Translations under genes and position numbers: made by a program
NCBI GenBank assembly: GCA_964427955.1
Contig: CAYRWY010000220.1
Coordinates: forward strand, 1 to 9,578
Direction: 5' to 3'
DNA: 9,578 nt
From: JACRBK01 sp964427955
Lineage (GTDB): Bacteria > Chloroflexota > Anaerolineae > Aggregatilineales > Aggregatilineaceae
Notes under the pieces: model-generated
Told to the model about the DNA's origin: nothing
The model's input: the letters and a program-made list of their open reading frames with translations, nothing else
The model's database searches: none
Shown: in pieces, positions 1 to 6,314 of the stretch
How positions within the stretch are numbered: the stretch's first letter is position 1
Layout: each line of letters starts with the position of its first letter

Positions 1-313
1 CGGTCAGCACGTTGGCATAGGGCGGCGTCTGGAGGTATTCGCGCCCCTGGAGCAGTTCTTCTTTGCCGCGCGTGTACAGACCGCCGTGCGAATGGTTGTA
101 GAGCACGGTGGGGTACGGGCCTGGCCGGTCGTGTGGGGTGAGGAAATAGGCCGGGACGGGTTCCAGCCCGTTCAGGTCCAACACCAGTTTTTCGAGCCGG
201 TAGGCCGGGCGGTCGTCTTGCGCGGTCTGAAGGACGGTGATCGGGTGATCGCGCGGGGGGAGATCGCCGAGCAGTGCATAGAGTTCTTTCCGGCGAACTT
301 CAGGAGTGGTCAT
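1..313 (-). CDS. Alpha/beta hydrolase (dienelactone hydrolase / acetyl-esterase-like), N-terminal part, cut by window edge
   Basis: Reading the minus strand from the ATG at 313 gives 104 codons open to the left edge. The product begins MTTPEVRRKELYALLGDLPP and contains LEKLVLDLNG-type beta strands followed by PTVLYNHSHGG at about residues 68-78. The strand plus H-x-H-G-G is the oxyanion-hole region of alpha/beta hydrolases of the dienelactone hydrolase/acetylxylan-esterase group. No signal peptide is visible, so it is probably cytoplasmic. The nucleophile elbow (GxSxG) and the catalytic Asp and His would lie beyond the window, so activity cannot be judged. A GAGG-type ribosome site sits about 5 nt before the ATG. 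The gene starts 29 nt after the DppC-like permease stop on the same strand, so it is probably the next gene of the importer operon. Such an enzyme could hydrolyse an ester or amide in the imported compound; that role is inference. The fold assignment is fairly sure, the substrate unknown. Confidence 0.8.
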   Translation of the reverse strand, partial: MTTPEVRRKELYALLGDLPPRDHPITVLQTAQDDRPAYRLEKLVLDLNGLEPVPAYFLTPHDRPGPYPTVLYNHSHGGLYTRGKEELLQGREYLQTPPYANVLT

Positions 314-342
314 GCACACCTCGCTTTCGTGACGTTTGCGCC

Positions 343-1239
343 CTAACGGCGCGTCAGGGTCGGATCGAACGCATCTCGCAGGCCATCGCCCACGAAGTTG
401 AACGCCAGCACGATGATGCTGATCAACACGCTGGGCACCACCCACATCCACCACGCGGTGAGCATCCAGGCTTTGGCATCTTCCAGCATGTTACCCAGGC
501 TGGCATCGGGCGGCGGGACTCCCAGGCCGATGTAGCTCAAGGCGGATTCGCTCAAGATCGCGCTGGGGACGACCAGCGTCGCCGCGACGACAATCGGGGC
601 CAGCGCATTGGGCAGCAGGTGATACAGGATCGTGCGGCGCGGCCCGGTGCCGATGGCGCGGGCGGCCACCAGAAATTCGCGCTCCTTGAGGGCCATGAAT
701 TCGGCCCGGACCAGCCGTGCCACGTCCATCCAACTGAAAAAGCCCAGGATCAGGATGATGTTCCAGATACTCGGATTCAGGATGGCGTTGAGCGCCAGGA
801 ACAGGATGAAGCTGGGGACCGACAGAAACACATCGACGATGCGCATCAGCAGGTTATCCAGCAGTCCCCCGGCGTAGCCTGCGATGGCGCCGACCAGCAC
901 GCCCACGCCGCTGCTGATCAGCATCGCCAGGAAGCCCACGCCCAGCGAGATCCGCATCCCGTACAGGGCGCGGGACAGGATGTCACGGTTGTAGTTATCC
1001 GTGCCCAGCCAGTGATCCGCGCTGGGTTCCTGCGGGACGCCGCGCGCCACCAGGGCGTTGCGCGGATCGATGTCGTTGGGGTTGTAGGGGGCCAATTGCG
1101 TGGCGAACAGCGCCAGGCTGCCCAGGACCAGCAGCACCACGAGACTGATCAGCGCCAGCCGGTGCTTCTTGAAATGGCGCCAGGTGAGGTGCCAGACACT
1201 TTCCTGGTGGGCCGAGAGTTGAAGCGGTGTGTTATTCAT
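343..1239 (-). CDS. ABC transporter permease, DppC/OppC type
   Basis: A 298-residue inner-membrane permease, normal length for the DppC/OppC/NikC family. The N-terminal segment (about 28-48) is the first membrane helix. It is followed by an external loop with the family motif DHWLGTDNYNRDILSR (75-90), and then five further hydrophobic segments between about 97 and 283. The cytoplasmic EAA loop that contacts the ATPase is REFLVAARAIGTGPRRTILY (187-206), continuing into HLLPN. The family hallmark ALSYIGLGVPPPDASLGNML follows at 233-252. It would pair with the DppB-like protein to form the translocation pore for peptides or a related small solute. Its ATG lies inside the end of the upstream permease gene (8-nt overlap, ATGAATAA), which implies translational coupling. 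Peptide, nickel, opine and glycoside importers share this fold, so the substrate is not fixed by sequence. Family assignment is very secure. Confidence 0.95.
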   Translation of the reverse strand: MNNTPLQLSAHQESVWHLTWRHFKKHRLALISLVVLLVLGSLALFATQLAPYNPNDIDPRNALVARGVPQEPSADHWLGTDNYNRDILSRALYGMRISLGVGFLAMLISSGVGVLVGAIAGYAGGLLDNLLMRIVDVFLSVPSFILFLALNAILNPSIWNIILILGFFSWMDVARLVRAEFMALKEREFLVAARAIGTGPRRTILYHLLPNALAPIVVAATLVVPSAILSESALSYIGLGVPPPDASLGNMLEDAKAWMLTAWWMWVVPSVLISIIVLAFNFVGDGLRDAFDPTLTRR

Positions 1240-2203
1240 AGCGAATGCGGGGATCCGCCCAATGGTAAGCCATGTCGGCCAGGAAGTTGCCGATGACGAT
1301 GAAGATCGCGGAGATCATCGTCACGCCCATGATCACCGGGTAGTCGCGCTTGAGGGCGGCGTTGACGGCCAGGCGGCCCATGCCGGGCCAGCCGAACACG
1401 AACTCGATGATGAACGCGCCCGACACCAACTGTGGGATCGACAGCCCGCCCAACGTGATCATAGGCAGCAGCGCGTTCCGCAAAGCGTGCAGCCACAACA
1501 CCCGACGCTCGCGCGCCCCTTTGGCGCGGGCGGTGCGGATGTAGTCCTGGTTCAGCACGTCGAGCAGGCTCGACCGTTGGTAGCGCGCCCAGCGGGCAAT
1601 CGAAGCCGCGCTCAGGGCGATGGTCGGCAGAACCAGGTGTTGGGCCACGTCCTGCGTGGCGCGCCAGCCGGTGTATTCTTCGCGCACGTTGCGCATCCCG
1701 GTCGAGGGCAGCCAGCGCAGCTCGACCGCGAAATACTGCATCAGAAACAGCGCCACGACGAACCCCGGCACGCTCAGGCCGATGAACGACAGCAGCGTGA
1801 TGGCGTAGTCCAGCAGGGTGTAGCGGTAGACCGCCGATACGATGCCGATCGGGATGGACAGCAGCACCGTCACCAGCAGCGACATCCCACCCAGCAGCAG
1901 CGTATTGGGCAGCCGCTCGCCGATCTCTTCGGTGACGGGACGCCGTCCTGACAGCGAAAAGCCCAGGTCGCCCTGCACGGCATTTCCCAGCCAGCGCACG
2001 TACTGCACGGGCACCGGATCGTCCAGCCCCAGGTCGTGGCGCAGCCGGGCCAGGTCTTCAGCACTGGGCGGCGGCTTGTTGGGATCGATGTAGACCCCCG
2101 TGGGATCGCCCGGCGCCAGCCGGATGATCAGAAAGGCCAGGATCGAGATGCCGATCAGCAGGGGGATCATCTGCACGATCCGGCGGATCAGGTAGCGCGC
2201 CAT
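1232..2203 (-). CDS. ABC transporter permease, DppB/OppB type
   Basis: A 323-residue integral membrane permease of the DppB/OppB/NikB family, usual length. It begins MARYLIRRIVQMIPLLIGIS, the typical first helix (about 9-29) followed by the RLAPGDP motif (28-34). An external domain with the usual LGLDDPVPVQYVRWLGN segment (58-74) precedes helices at about 101-123, 132-161, 192-210, 248-270 and 288-312. The EAA loop is QDYIRTARAKGARERRVLWL (219-238), continuing into HALRN. Late motifs IIEFVFGWPGMGRL (275-288) and ADPRIRYE at the C terminus fit the family. The start is supported by AAGGCGG at 2211-2217, 7 nt upstream. It is the first permease after the solute-binding gene, separated from it by a 75-nt gap holding a strong hairpin, and overlaps the DppC-like gene by 8 nt. 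The substrate is not deducible from the sequence. Confidence 0.95.
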   Translation of the reverse strand: MARYLIRRIVQMIPLLIGISILAFLIIRLAPGDPTGVYIDPNKPPPSAEDLARLRHDLGLDDPVPVQYVRWLGNAVQGDLGFSLSGRRPVTEEIGERLPNTLLLGGMSLLVTVLLSIPIGIVSAVYRYTLLDYAITLLSFIGLSVPGFVVALFLMQYFAVELRWLPSTGMRNVREEYTGWRATQDVAQHLVLPTIALSAASIARWARYQRSSLLDVLNQDYIRTARAKGARERRVLWLHALRNALLPMITLGGLSIPQLVSGAFIIEFVFGWPGMGRLAVNAALKRDYPVIMGVTMISAIFIVIGNFLADMAYHWADPRIRYE

Positions 2204-2278
2204 ACGGGTACCGCCTTAGGAGGCAAGCCGGGGACTCTGAAAAGTCCCCGGCGTGACGAACCAGGAGTTATTCTACCC
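2204..2278 (-). promoter_or_regulatory. Intercistronic hairpin between solute-binding protein and permease genes
   Basis: The 75-nt gap contains a perfect 10-bp inverted repeat: GCCGGGGACT at 2227-2236 and AGTCCCCGGC at 2243-2252, with a 6-nt loop. No T-run follows it on the minus strand, so it does not look like a full intrinsic terminator. Placed directly after the solute-binding gene, it is best read as a stabiliser of the 3' end of the upstream message or a partial stop. In known binding-protein ABC operons (for example the enterobacterial REP-type elements after malE) such elements keep binding protein levels above permease levels. That role here is inference. The AAGGCGG ribosome site for the permease (2211-2217) lies just outside the stem. 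Confidence 0.7.
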
Positions 2279-3931
2279 TTATTTCTGGTAGATGCGCTCC
2301 GGGCGGCGGAAATTGGTGCCGATGGAAATGTCCAGCACGGCATCGTCGATATTGAAGCGGCTGCTGACGACGGCGGGTTCGGTGTTGCGATAGAGCGGCA
2401 GCGTCGGCAGTTCGGCCCACAGGATCGCTTCGATCTGCTCGTAGATCGCCATGCGGGCGTCGAAATCGGACAGCGTGCGCGCCTGCTCGAACAGCGAGTT
2501 CACTTCCTCGTTGCGATAGTTCGAGATGTTCGGTCCCAGCGCATCCGTCCACATGTAGAAGTTGGCGTAGCTGTTGGGTTCCGGCCCGATGACGCTCCAG
2601 CCGGAGGTCAGGATCTCGTAGGGCTTATCGACGACACGCTCCTGGTAGATCTGCTCGACCAGCGTGGACAGGTCGCGCAGTTCCAGCTCGGTCTTGATGC
2701 CGATGTCTTCCCAGAACGCCTGGACTGCCACCGCATACTTGGAATAGTCGCGGAAGCCGCCCGCAAACGAGACGATGTGCAGCACCCAGGGTTCGCCGTT
2801 GACATCGCGGAAGCCGTCGCCGTCGGTATCCTTGATCCCGACCTCGTCCAGCAGTGCGCCCGCCCGGACCGGGTCGTAATCGTAGCCGCCCAGCTTATCC
2901 TGCTGGTAGAACGGGACGACGTGGTCGAAGTGCGAGTTGTGCACGACGCCGTAGCCCTGGCGCACGATGTCCACCACGGCCTGACGGTCGATGGCGATCA
3001 TCAACGCCTGCCGCACGCGCACGTCCTGGAATTTCGGGTTTTCCAGGTTGAGGAACATCTGGAACAGGCTGTCCTGCTCGGCAATCGAGACGGTGAAGTC
3101 GGGGTTATCCTGGAAGGTCGGCACCGACGCGCCCGGAATGTTGGGCAGGAAGTCCACTTCGCCGGTCTGAAGCGCGGCGACCTGCGCCTGCTCGTCGGGG
3201 ATGATGCGGAAGATCAGGCGGTCGATGCACGGGCGGCCCCGGAAGTAATTCTCGTTGGCTTCCAGGACGATGCTCTCGCCGGTGTTCCATTCCACGACCT
3301 TGAACGGCCCGGAGCCGATGGGCGCGCGGTTGAACGGTCCCTCGCGCAGGTCCTGCCCTTCGAGCAGGTGCTTGGGCACAATCGGCACGCTAATGTCGGT
3401 GAAGAAGGAGGCGTTGGGCGAGGTCAGGGTCGCGACGACCGTGTATTTATCGGTCGCTTCAAACTTGATCGGCGTGTCGCCCTGCATGAAGCGCGGACGG
3501 AAGGGCGCAATGTCGCTCTCCGAAGTCTGGATGGTCTGGAAGGTGTAGACCACGTCGTCGGCGGTCAGTTCTTCGCCATCCTGCCACAGCACGCCCTGGT
3601 GGAGGTGGAACGTCCAGACCAGGCCGTCTTCGCTCACTTCCCAGGTGTCCGCGAGGTCGCCGGTGATCTGGGTGCCCCAGTTCTCGCCGCCGAGCGTCAG
3701 CGGATTGAACACGTAGGACAGCACGGCAATTGAAGCGCCGTCGTTGGCGTAGATGCCGTTCAGGCTCACCGGGTCGTCCGTGACGGCGGTGATGAAGGTG
3801 CCGCCGGTGGTCGGGCACTGGAAGGTGTCCGCCTGGGCCGCGGCACGGGGCGCCGCCACGCTGGCGCTGCCGGTGGGCAGCACCGTCGCCAGAATCAGAA
3901 ATAGACAGATGGCAATAATCTTAGGGCGCAT
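2279..3931 (-). CDS. Extracytoplasmic solute-binding protein, family 5 (peptide/nickel/opine ABC importer)
   Basis: A 550-residue SBP_bac_5 (DppA/OppA-like, cluster C) binding protein that captures the ligand outside the membrane and hands it to the adjacent permeases. Residues 1 to about 33 form a signal peptide: Lys4, a hydrophobic stretch IIAICLFLILATVLP, then Ala-rich possible cleavage sites. There is no lipobox cysteine at the expected place. The family signature is LADTWEVSEDGLVWTFHLHQ (93-112), continuing GVLWQDGEELTADDVVYTFQ. APIGSGPFKV (203-212) and DVRVRQALMIAIDRQAV (303-319) are further family landmarks. Residues 368-376 read DTDGDGFRD, an EF-hand-like acidic loop (D368, D370, D372, D376). 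The mature protein has only two cysteines (C39, C235), possibly a disulfide. The start is backed by AAGGAGAA 6 nt upstream and the exact signal-peptide N terminus. A promoter lies just upstream. The ligand cannot be read from the sequence; peptides are the default guess. Confidence 0.93.
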   Translation of the reverse strand: MRPKIIAICLFLILATVLPTGSASVAAPRAAAQADTFQCPTTGGTFITAVTDDPVSLNGIYANDGASIAVLSYVFNPLTLGGENWGTQITGDLADTWEVSEDGLVWTFHLHQGVLWQDGEELTADDVVYTFQTIQTSESDIAPFRPRFMQGDTPIKFEATDKYTVVATLTSPNASFFTDISVPIVPKHLLEGQDLREGPFNRAPIGSGPFKVVEWNTGESIVLEANENYFRGRPCIDRLIFRIIPDEQAQVAALQTGEVDFLPNIPGASVPTFQDNPDFTVSIAEQDSLFQMFLNLENPKFQDVRVRQALMIAIDRQAVVDIVRQGYGVVHNSHFDHVVPFYQQDKLGGYDYDPVRAGALLDEVGIKDTDGDGFRDVNGEPWVLHIVSFAGGFRDYSKYAVAVQAFWEDIGIKTELELRDLSTLVEQIYQERVVDKPYEILTSGWSVIGPEPNSYANFYMWTDALGPNISNYRNEEVNSLFEQARTLSDFDARMAIYEQIEAILWAELPTLPLYRNTEPAVVSSRFNIDDAVLDISIGTNFRRPERIYQK

Positions 3932-3937
3932 GAGCTA

Positions 3938-3945
3938 TTCTCCTT
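3938..3945 (-). promoter_or_regulatory. Ribosome binding site of the family 5 solute-binding protein gene
   Basis: AAGGAGAA on the minus strand, 6 nt before the ATG at 3931. It is the strongest Shine-Dalgarno match in the window, which fits high expression of a binding protein, and it fixes the start at MRPKIIAICL. Confidence 0.75.
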
Positions 3946-3984
3946 GTGCTTAATCATGTAAGGGACGTGTTGAACGACACTATC

Positions 3985-4013
3985 AGTATATTGATTTCAG
4001 ACGAGAAGTCCAA
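3985..4013 (-). promoter_or_regulatory. Candidate sigma-70-type promoter of the peptide-type importer operon
   Basis: On the minus strand, TTGGAC (4008-4013, 3 of 6 consensus positions) and TATACT (3985-3990, 5 of 6) are separated by exactly 17 nt. Transcription would start near 3978, leaving a leader of about 46 nt before the solute-binding gene. The -10 box is good, the -35 weak, so an activator could be needed. A 14-nt imperfect palindrome, GTGTTGAACGACAC at 3967-3980, overlaps the predicted start site and could be an operator. The call rests on consensus matching and correct placement only. Confidence 0.45.
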
Positions 4014-4019
4014 AGGCGG

Positions 4020-4052
4020 AAAAAAAGAGGGACAGCGCCGCTCAGGACGCTG
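4020..4052 (-). terminator. Candidate weak intrinsic terminator after the histidine kinase gene
   Basis: On the minus strand a 5-bp stem (CAGCG at 4048-4052 with CGCTG at 4033-4037) spans the kinase stop codon. A run of seven T (4020-4026) follows about 6 nt after the stem. The stem is short, its loop is about 10 nt, and the T-run is slightly detached, so termination would be partial. Its position between the kinase and a separate promoter for the importer supports a transcript boundary here. Confidence 0.35.
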
Positions 4053-5409
4053 CCGGAAATTCGATGCAGAAGGCGCTGCCCTGGCCGGGCGTGCTCTCGA
4101 CCCACAGGCGTCCGCCGTGCAGCTTGACCAGTTCGTGGGTGATCGCCAGCCCTAACCCGGAGCCGCCCCGGTCGCGTTGGCGCGCGTCGTCGGTGCGATA
4201 GAACCGCTCGAAAACGTGCGCGGCCTGATCGGCGGTCAGCCCTGGCCCGGTATCGACGACGGCGAAACGGACTCCGGTTCCGGTCCGCGCCGCCCGGACG
4301 GTGATCGTGCCGCCGGAAGGCGTGTGGGCTAAAGCGTTGGTGAGCAGGTTGGCGAAGATCTGCCGCAGGCGGTCGGCATCGGCCTGGATCGGGGGGAGAT
4401 CCGGTGGAAGCTCGGCGCTGAGCTGGATCGTCTCTTCCTGGGCGAGCGGGGCGAAATCGGCCAGCAAACGCTGCACGAACTGGCCCGGCAGCAGCGACGT
4501 CAGCTCCAGCGGCAGCCGTCCCGATTCGGCCCGTGTCAGCGTGCGCAAATCTTCGACCAGCCGCCCCAGGTGCAGGGTTTGATCGTAGACGACGGCCAAC
4601 TGCTCGGTGTTGAGCGGAAAAACGCCGTCCATCATGGCCTCAAGCTGGCCGCGCATGACGCTGACCGGGGATCGCAGCTCGTGGGCGATGTCGGAGGTCA
4701 TGCGCTGGCGCACCGCTTCCCCTTCGGCCAGGGCGGCTGACATGCGGTTGAACGAGCTTGCCACCTCGCGGAATTCGGACGCCCCTGCGACGGGCATTTG
4801 CGTGCCGAGTTGGCCCCGGGCGATGGCCGCTGCCGACTGCTGCAAGTGCCGCAGCGGATGGACCAACAGCCAGGCTAATCCCAGGCCGAGCAGCAGCGCC
4901 AGGACTACGGCTCCGCCCGCGGTCAGGGCCAGCACGCGCGACACGTCGTCCAGGAATTTCTGCTGGGCCTGGTTGAGCGCCTGGGCGCCCGCGCCCTCCC
5001 GGATGAAATACCCCACGGTCTGATCGCCCGCGGTCAACCCAAGCGCGCGATCCCGCTCGTCACCGGTCAGGGCGCGCCCGATCTGGGCCGGATCGCTGGC
5101 CCCGACGATGGTGTAATCCACATCGGCCAGGATGAACACCGGACCTTCGCCGCTGCGGCCCTGGCCGCTGCCATGCCCACTGCGCGCCGCGATGACCAGT
5201 TCCTGCGCCCCCGTCCACGATCCCTGCTCGGCGTAGTACGCTTCCAGTGAGCGGATCAATTCGGTGCTGCTGTTGGCGGTGTTTTGCTGCCCGACATAGC
5301 TGCGAAAACTGCTGGTCGTGGTCCGGCTGACGACCACCGCGACGGCCCCGACCGCCACCAGTGCCACGACCACGAACGCCCCGGCCAACCGTACCCAGAG
5401 TCTATTCAT
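4042..5409 (-). CDS. Sensor histidine kinase (HAMP-HisKA-HATPase, BaeS/PhoR-like)
   Basis: A 455-residue membrane histidine kinase that would autophosphorylate and pass phosphate to the adjacent response regulator. The first membrane helix spans about 8-28. An extracytoplasmic sensor domain (about 29-155) holds YYAEQGSWTG (58-67) and a Gly/Ser-rich loop (77-89). The second helix spans about 161-183, followed by HAMP (about 184-236). The phosphoacceptor H-box is SDIAHELRSPVSVM with His243. The ATP-binding domain shows the N-box (Asn354, Asn358), G1 DTGPG (386-390), F-box VFERFYR (399-405) and G2 GGSGLGLAI (415-423), so all catalytic elements are intact. The start overlaps the regulator stop by 8 nt (ATGAATAG), with no strong ribosome site of its own, so translation is probably coupled. 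The ligand of the sensor domain is unknown. The co-oriented importer downstream makes control of that importer plausible but unproven. Confidence 0.95.
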   Translation of the reverse strand: MNRLWVRLAGAFVVVALVAVGAVAVVVSRTTTSSFRSYVGQQNTANSSTELIRSLEAYYAEQGSWTGAQELVIAARSGHGSGQGRSGEGPVFILADVDYTIVGASDPAQIGRALTGDERDRALGLTAGDQTVGYFIREGAGAQALNQAQQKFLDDVSRVLALTAGGAVVLALLLGLGLAWLLVHPLRHLQQSAAAIARGQLGTQMPVAGASEFREVASSFNRMSAALAEGEAVRQRMTSDIAHELRSPVSVMRGQLEAMMDGVFPLNTEQLAVVYDQTLHLGRLVEDLRTLTRAESGRLPLELTSLLPGQFVQRLLADFAPLAQEETIQLSAELPPDLPPIQADADRLRQIFANLLTNALAHTPSGGTITVRAARTGTGVRFAVVDTGPGLTADQAAHVFERFYRTDDARQRDRGGSGLGLAITHELVKLHGGRLWVESTPGQGSAFCIEFPAAS

Positions 5410-6082
5410 GGCCGCGCATCCGGTAGCCCACGCCGTAGACAGTCTCGATCAGGTCGCCTGCCGGGCCCAGCTTGGCGCGCAGATTCTTGACGTGCACATC
5501 GACAGTGCGCTCGTAGGCGGCAAAGGCTTCGCCCTGGGTGCGTTCCAGCAGTTCCATACGGGTGAAGACGCGTCCCGGTCGGGCCATCAGGGCCGCCAGC
5601 AGATCGAACTCGGAGCGGGTCAGGTCTAGACTCTGCCCGTTCAGCGTCACCGTGTGCGCCTCTTCGTTGAGCACCAGCCCTTCGACGCGCAGCACCACCG
5701 ACTCGCTGACCATCTCGCCGTAGGCCCGGCGCAGCGCCGCCTTGACCCGCGCCACCAGCACGCGCGGGCTGAACGGCTTGGTCACGTAGTCGTCCGCGCC
5801 CAACGTCAGCCCGACGGTCTGATCCGCCTCGTCATCGCGCGCGGTGAGCATGATGATCGGCACGGCGCTGTCTTTGCGGATGATCCGGGCCGCGTCGAAG
5901 CCGTCCATCTCCGGCATCATCACATCCAGCAGGATCAGATCGGGGTGCTCGTGGCGCACTCTGAACAGCGCCTCCTGGCCATTTTCGGCGACCAGCACCG
6001 CGAACCCGGCTTCTTCCAGGTAGGCGCGCACCGTGCGGCGCAGTTGGGCGTCATCGTCGGCGATCAGGATGGTGTGGGGCAT
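5402..6082 (-). CDS. Response regulator, OmpR/PhoB family
   Basis: A 226-residue two-domain DNA-binding response regulator, standard length. The receiver domain (about 3-117) has the acidic pocket D9-D10-D11, the phosphoacceptor Asp53 in LILLDVMMP, Thr80 in IIMLTARDD and Lys102 in YVTKPFSP, so it is expected to be phosphorylatable. The winged-helix domain (about 128-224) contains LTRSEFDLLAALMARPGRVF (154-173) and the recognition-helix region ERTVDVHVKNLRAKLG (191-206), ending ETVYGVGYRMRG. The ATG at 6082 is preceded by GGAGT 5 nt upstream. It is the first gene of the minus-strand block and overlaps its partner kinase by 8 nt. Targets cannot be read directly; candidates are its own promoter, the importer promoter near 3990 and the divergent adenine deaminase promoter. 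Confidence 0.96.
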   Translation of the reverse strand: MPHTILIADDDAQLRRTVRAYLEEAGFAVLVAENGQEALFRVRHEHPDLILLDVMMPEMDGFDAARIIRKDSAVPIIMLTARDDEADQTVGLTLGADDYVTKPFSPRVLVARVKAALRRAYGEMVSESVVLRVEGLVLNEEAHTVTLNGQSLDLTRSEFDLLAALMARPGRVFTRMELLERTQGEAFAAYERTVDVHVKNLRAKLGPAGDLIETVYGVGYRMRGHE

Positions 6083-6114
6083 GGCTCACTCCGGCACAAC
6101 TATGGCATGATCTT

Positions 6115-6143
6115 AGTATAACCGATGGGGCTAGTGAGGCGAT
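6115..6143 (-). promoter_or_regulatory. Candidate promoter of the response regulator/kinase operon
   Basis: On the minus strand, TATACT at 6115-6120 is a good -10 box about 32 nt before the regulator ATG. At 17 nt upstream the -35 region reads ATCGCC (6138-6143), a poor match. A promoter with good -10 and poor -35 is typical of activated promoters. The palindrome CACAAGATTGTG (6149-6160) lies about 41-52 nt upstream of the predicted start, the usual place for an activator site. Consensus evidence only. Confidence 0.3.
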
Positions 6144-6180
6144 TCTGCCACAAGATTGTGTAGAACTGATGAAGAATCAG
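6141..6180. repeat. Cluster of short dyads in the divergent intergenic region (candidate operator)
   Basis: Three inverted repeats fall within 40 nt: CACAA-GA-TTGTG at 6149-6160, CTGAT-GAAGA-ATCAG at 6166-6180, and an outer pair GATTCT (6141-6146) with AGAATC (6173-6178). They lie between the candidate divergent promoters of the two-component genes and adenine deaminase. A regulator bound here could affect both. Arms are only 5-6 bp, so chance is a real alternative. Confidence 0.35.
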
Positions 6181-6208
6181 TAAGGATAATAGGGTGGTTT
6201 GAGAGTGT

Positions 6209-6237
6209 TTGACAAGAACAAATAGTCCCTATACGAT
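6209..6237 (+). promoter_or_regulatory. Candidate promoter of the adenine deaminase gene
   Basis: A perfect consensus -35, TTGACA, at 6209-6214 is followed after 17 nt by TACGAT (6232-6237, 4 of 6 consensus positions). An alternative -10, TATACG at 6230-6235, would have a 15-nt spacer. Either places the start near 6240-6245, leaving an AT-rich leader of about 70 nt. The leader contains a 6-bp hairpin (ACAGCG 6279-6284 with CGCTGT 6294-6299) just before the ribosome site. No purine-riboswitch core was recognised in the leader. Confidence 0.5.
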
Positions 6238-6314
6238 CCGTAATGAGGATCAAATTCTAAATTAATAACCGGCTCTAGACAGCGGCGTTCTGGCGCTGTG
6301 AAAGCAGGGACATC

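Noticed and set aside
274..1951. Plus-strand open frames at 274-1296 and 1229-1951
   Set aside because: Both are antisense to the two permeases, low in hydrophobic residues and dominated by Gln, His, Arg and Asp; shadow frames.
2036..3733. Long plus-strand open frame (565 codons) opposite the solute-binding gene
   Set aside because: It is antisense to a clear SBP_bac_5 gene, has no recognisable motif, and has the Arg/His/Asp/Val-biased composition expected of a shadow frame in GC-rich DNA.
4020..4026. A-tract/T-tract next to the importer -35 as an UP element
   Set aside because: Only seven bases of one type, directly after a stem. A terminator tail explains it at least as well, and no full AT-rich UP element is present.
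6238..6314. Possible purine riboswitch in the adenine deaminase leader
   Set aside because: The leader is short, and no conserved purine-aptamer junction or loop sequences were recognised. Only a simple 6-bp hairpin at 6279-6299 is present.
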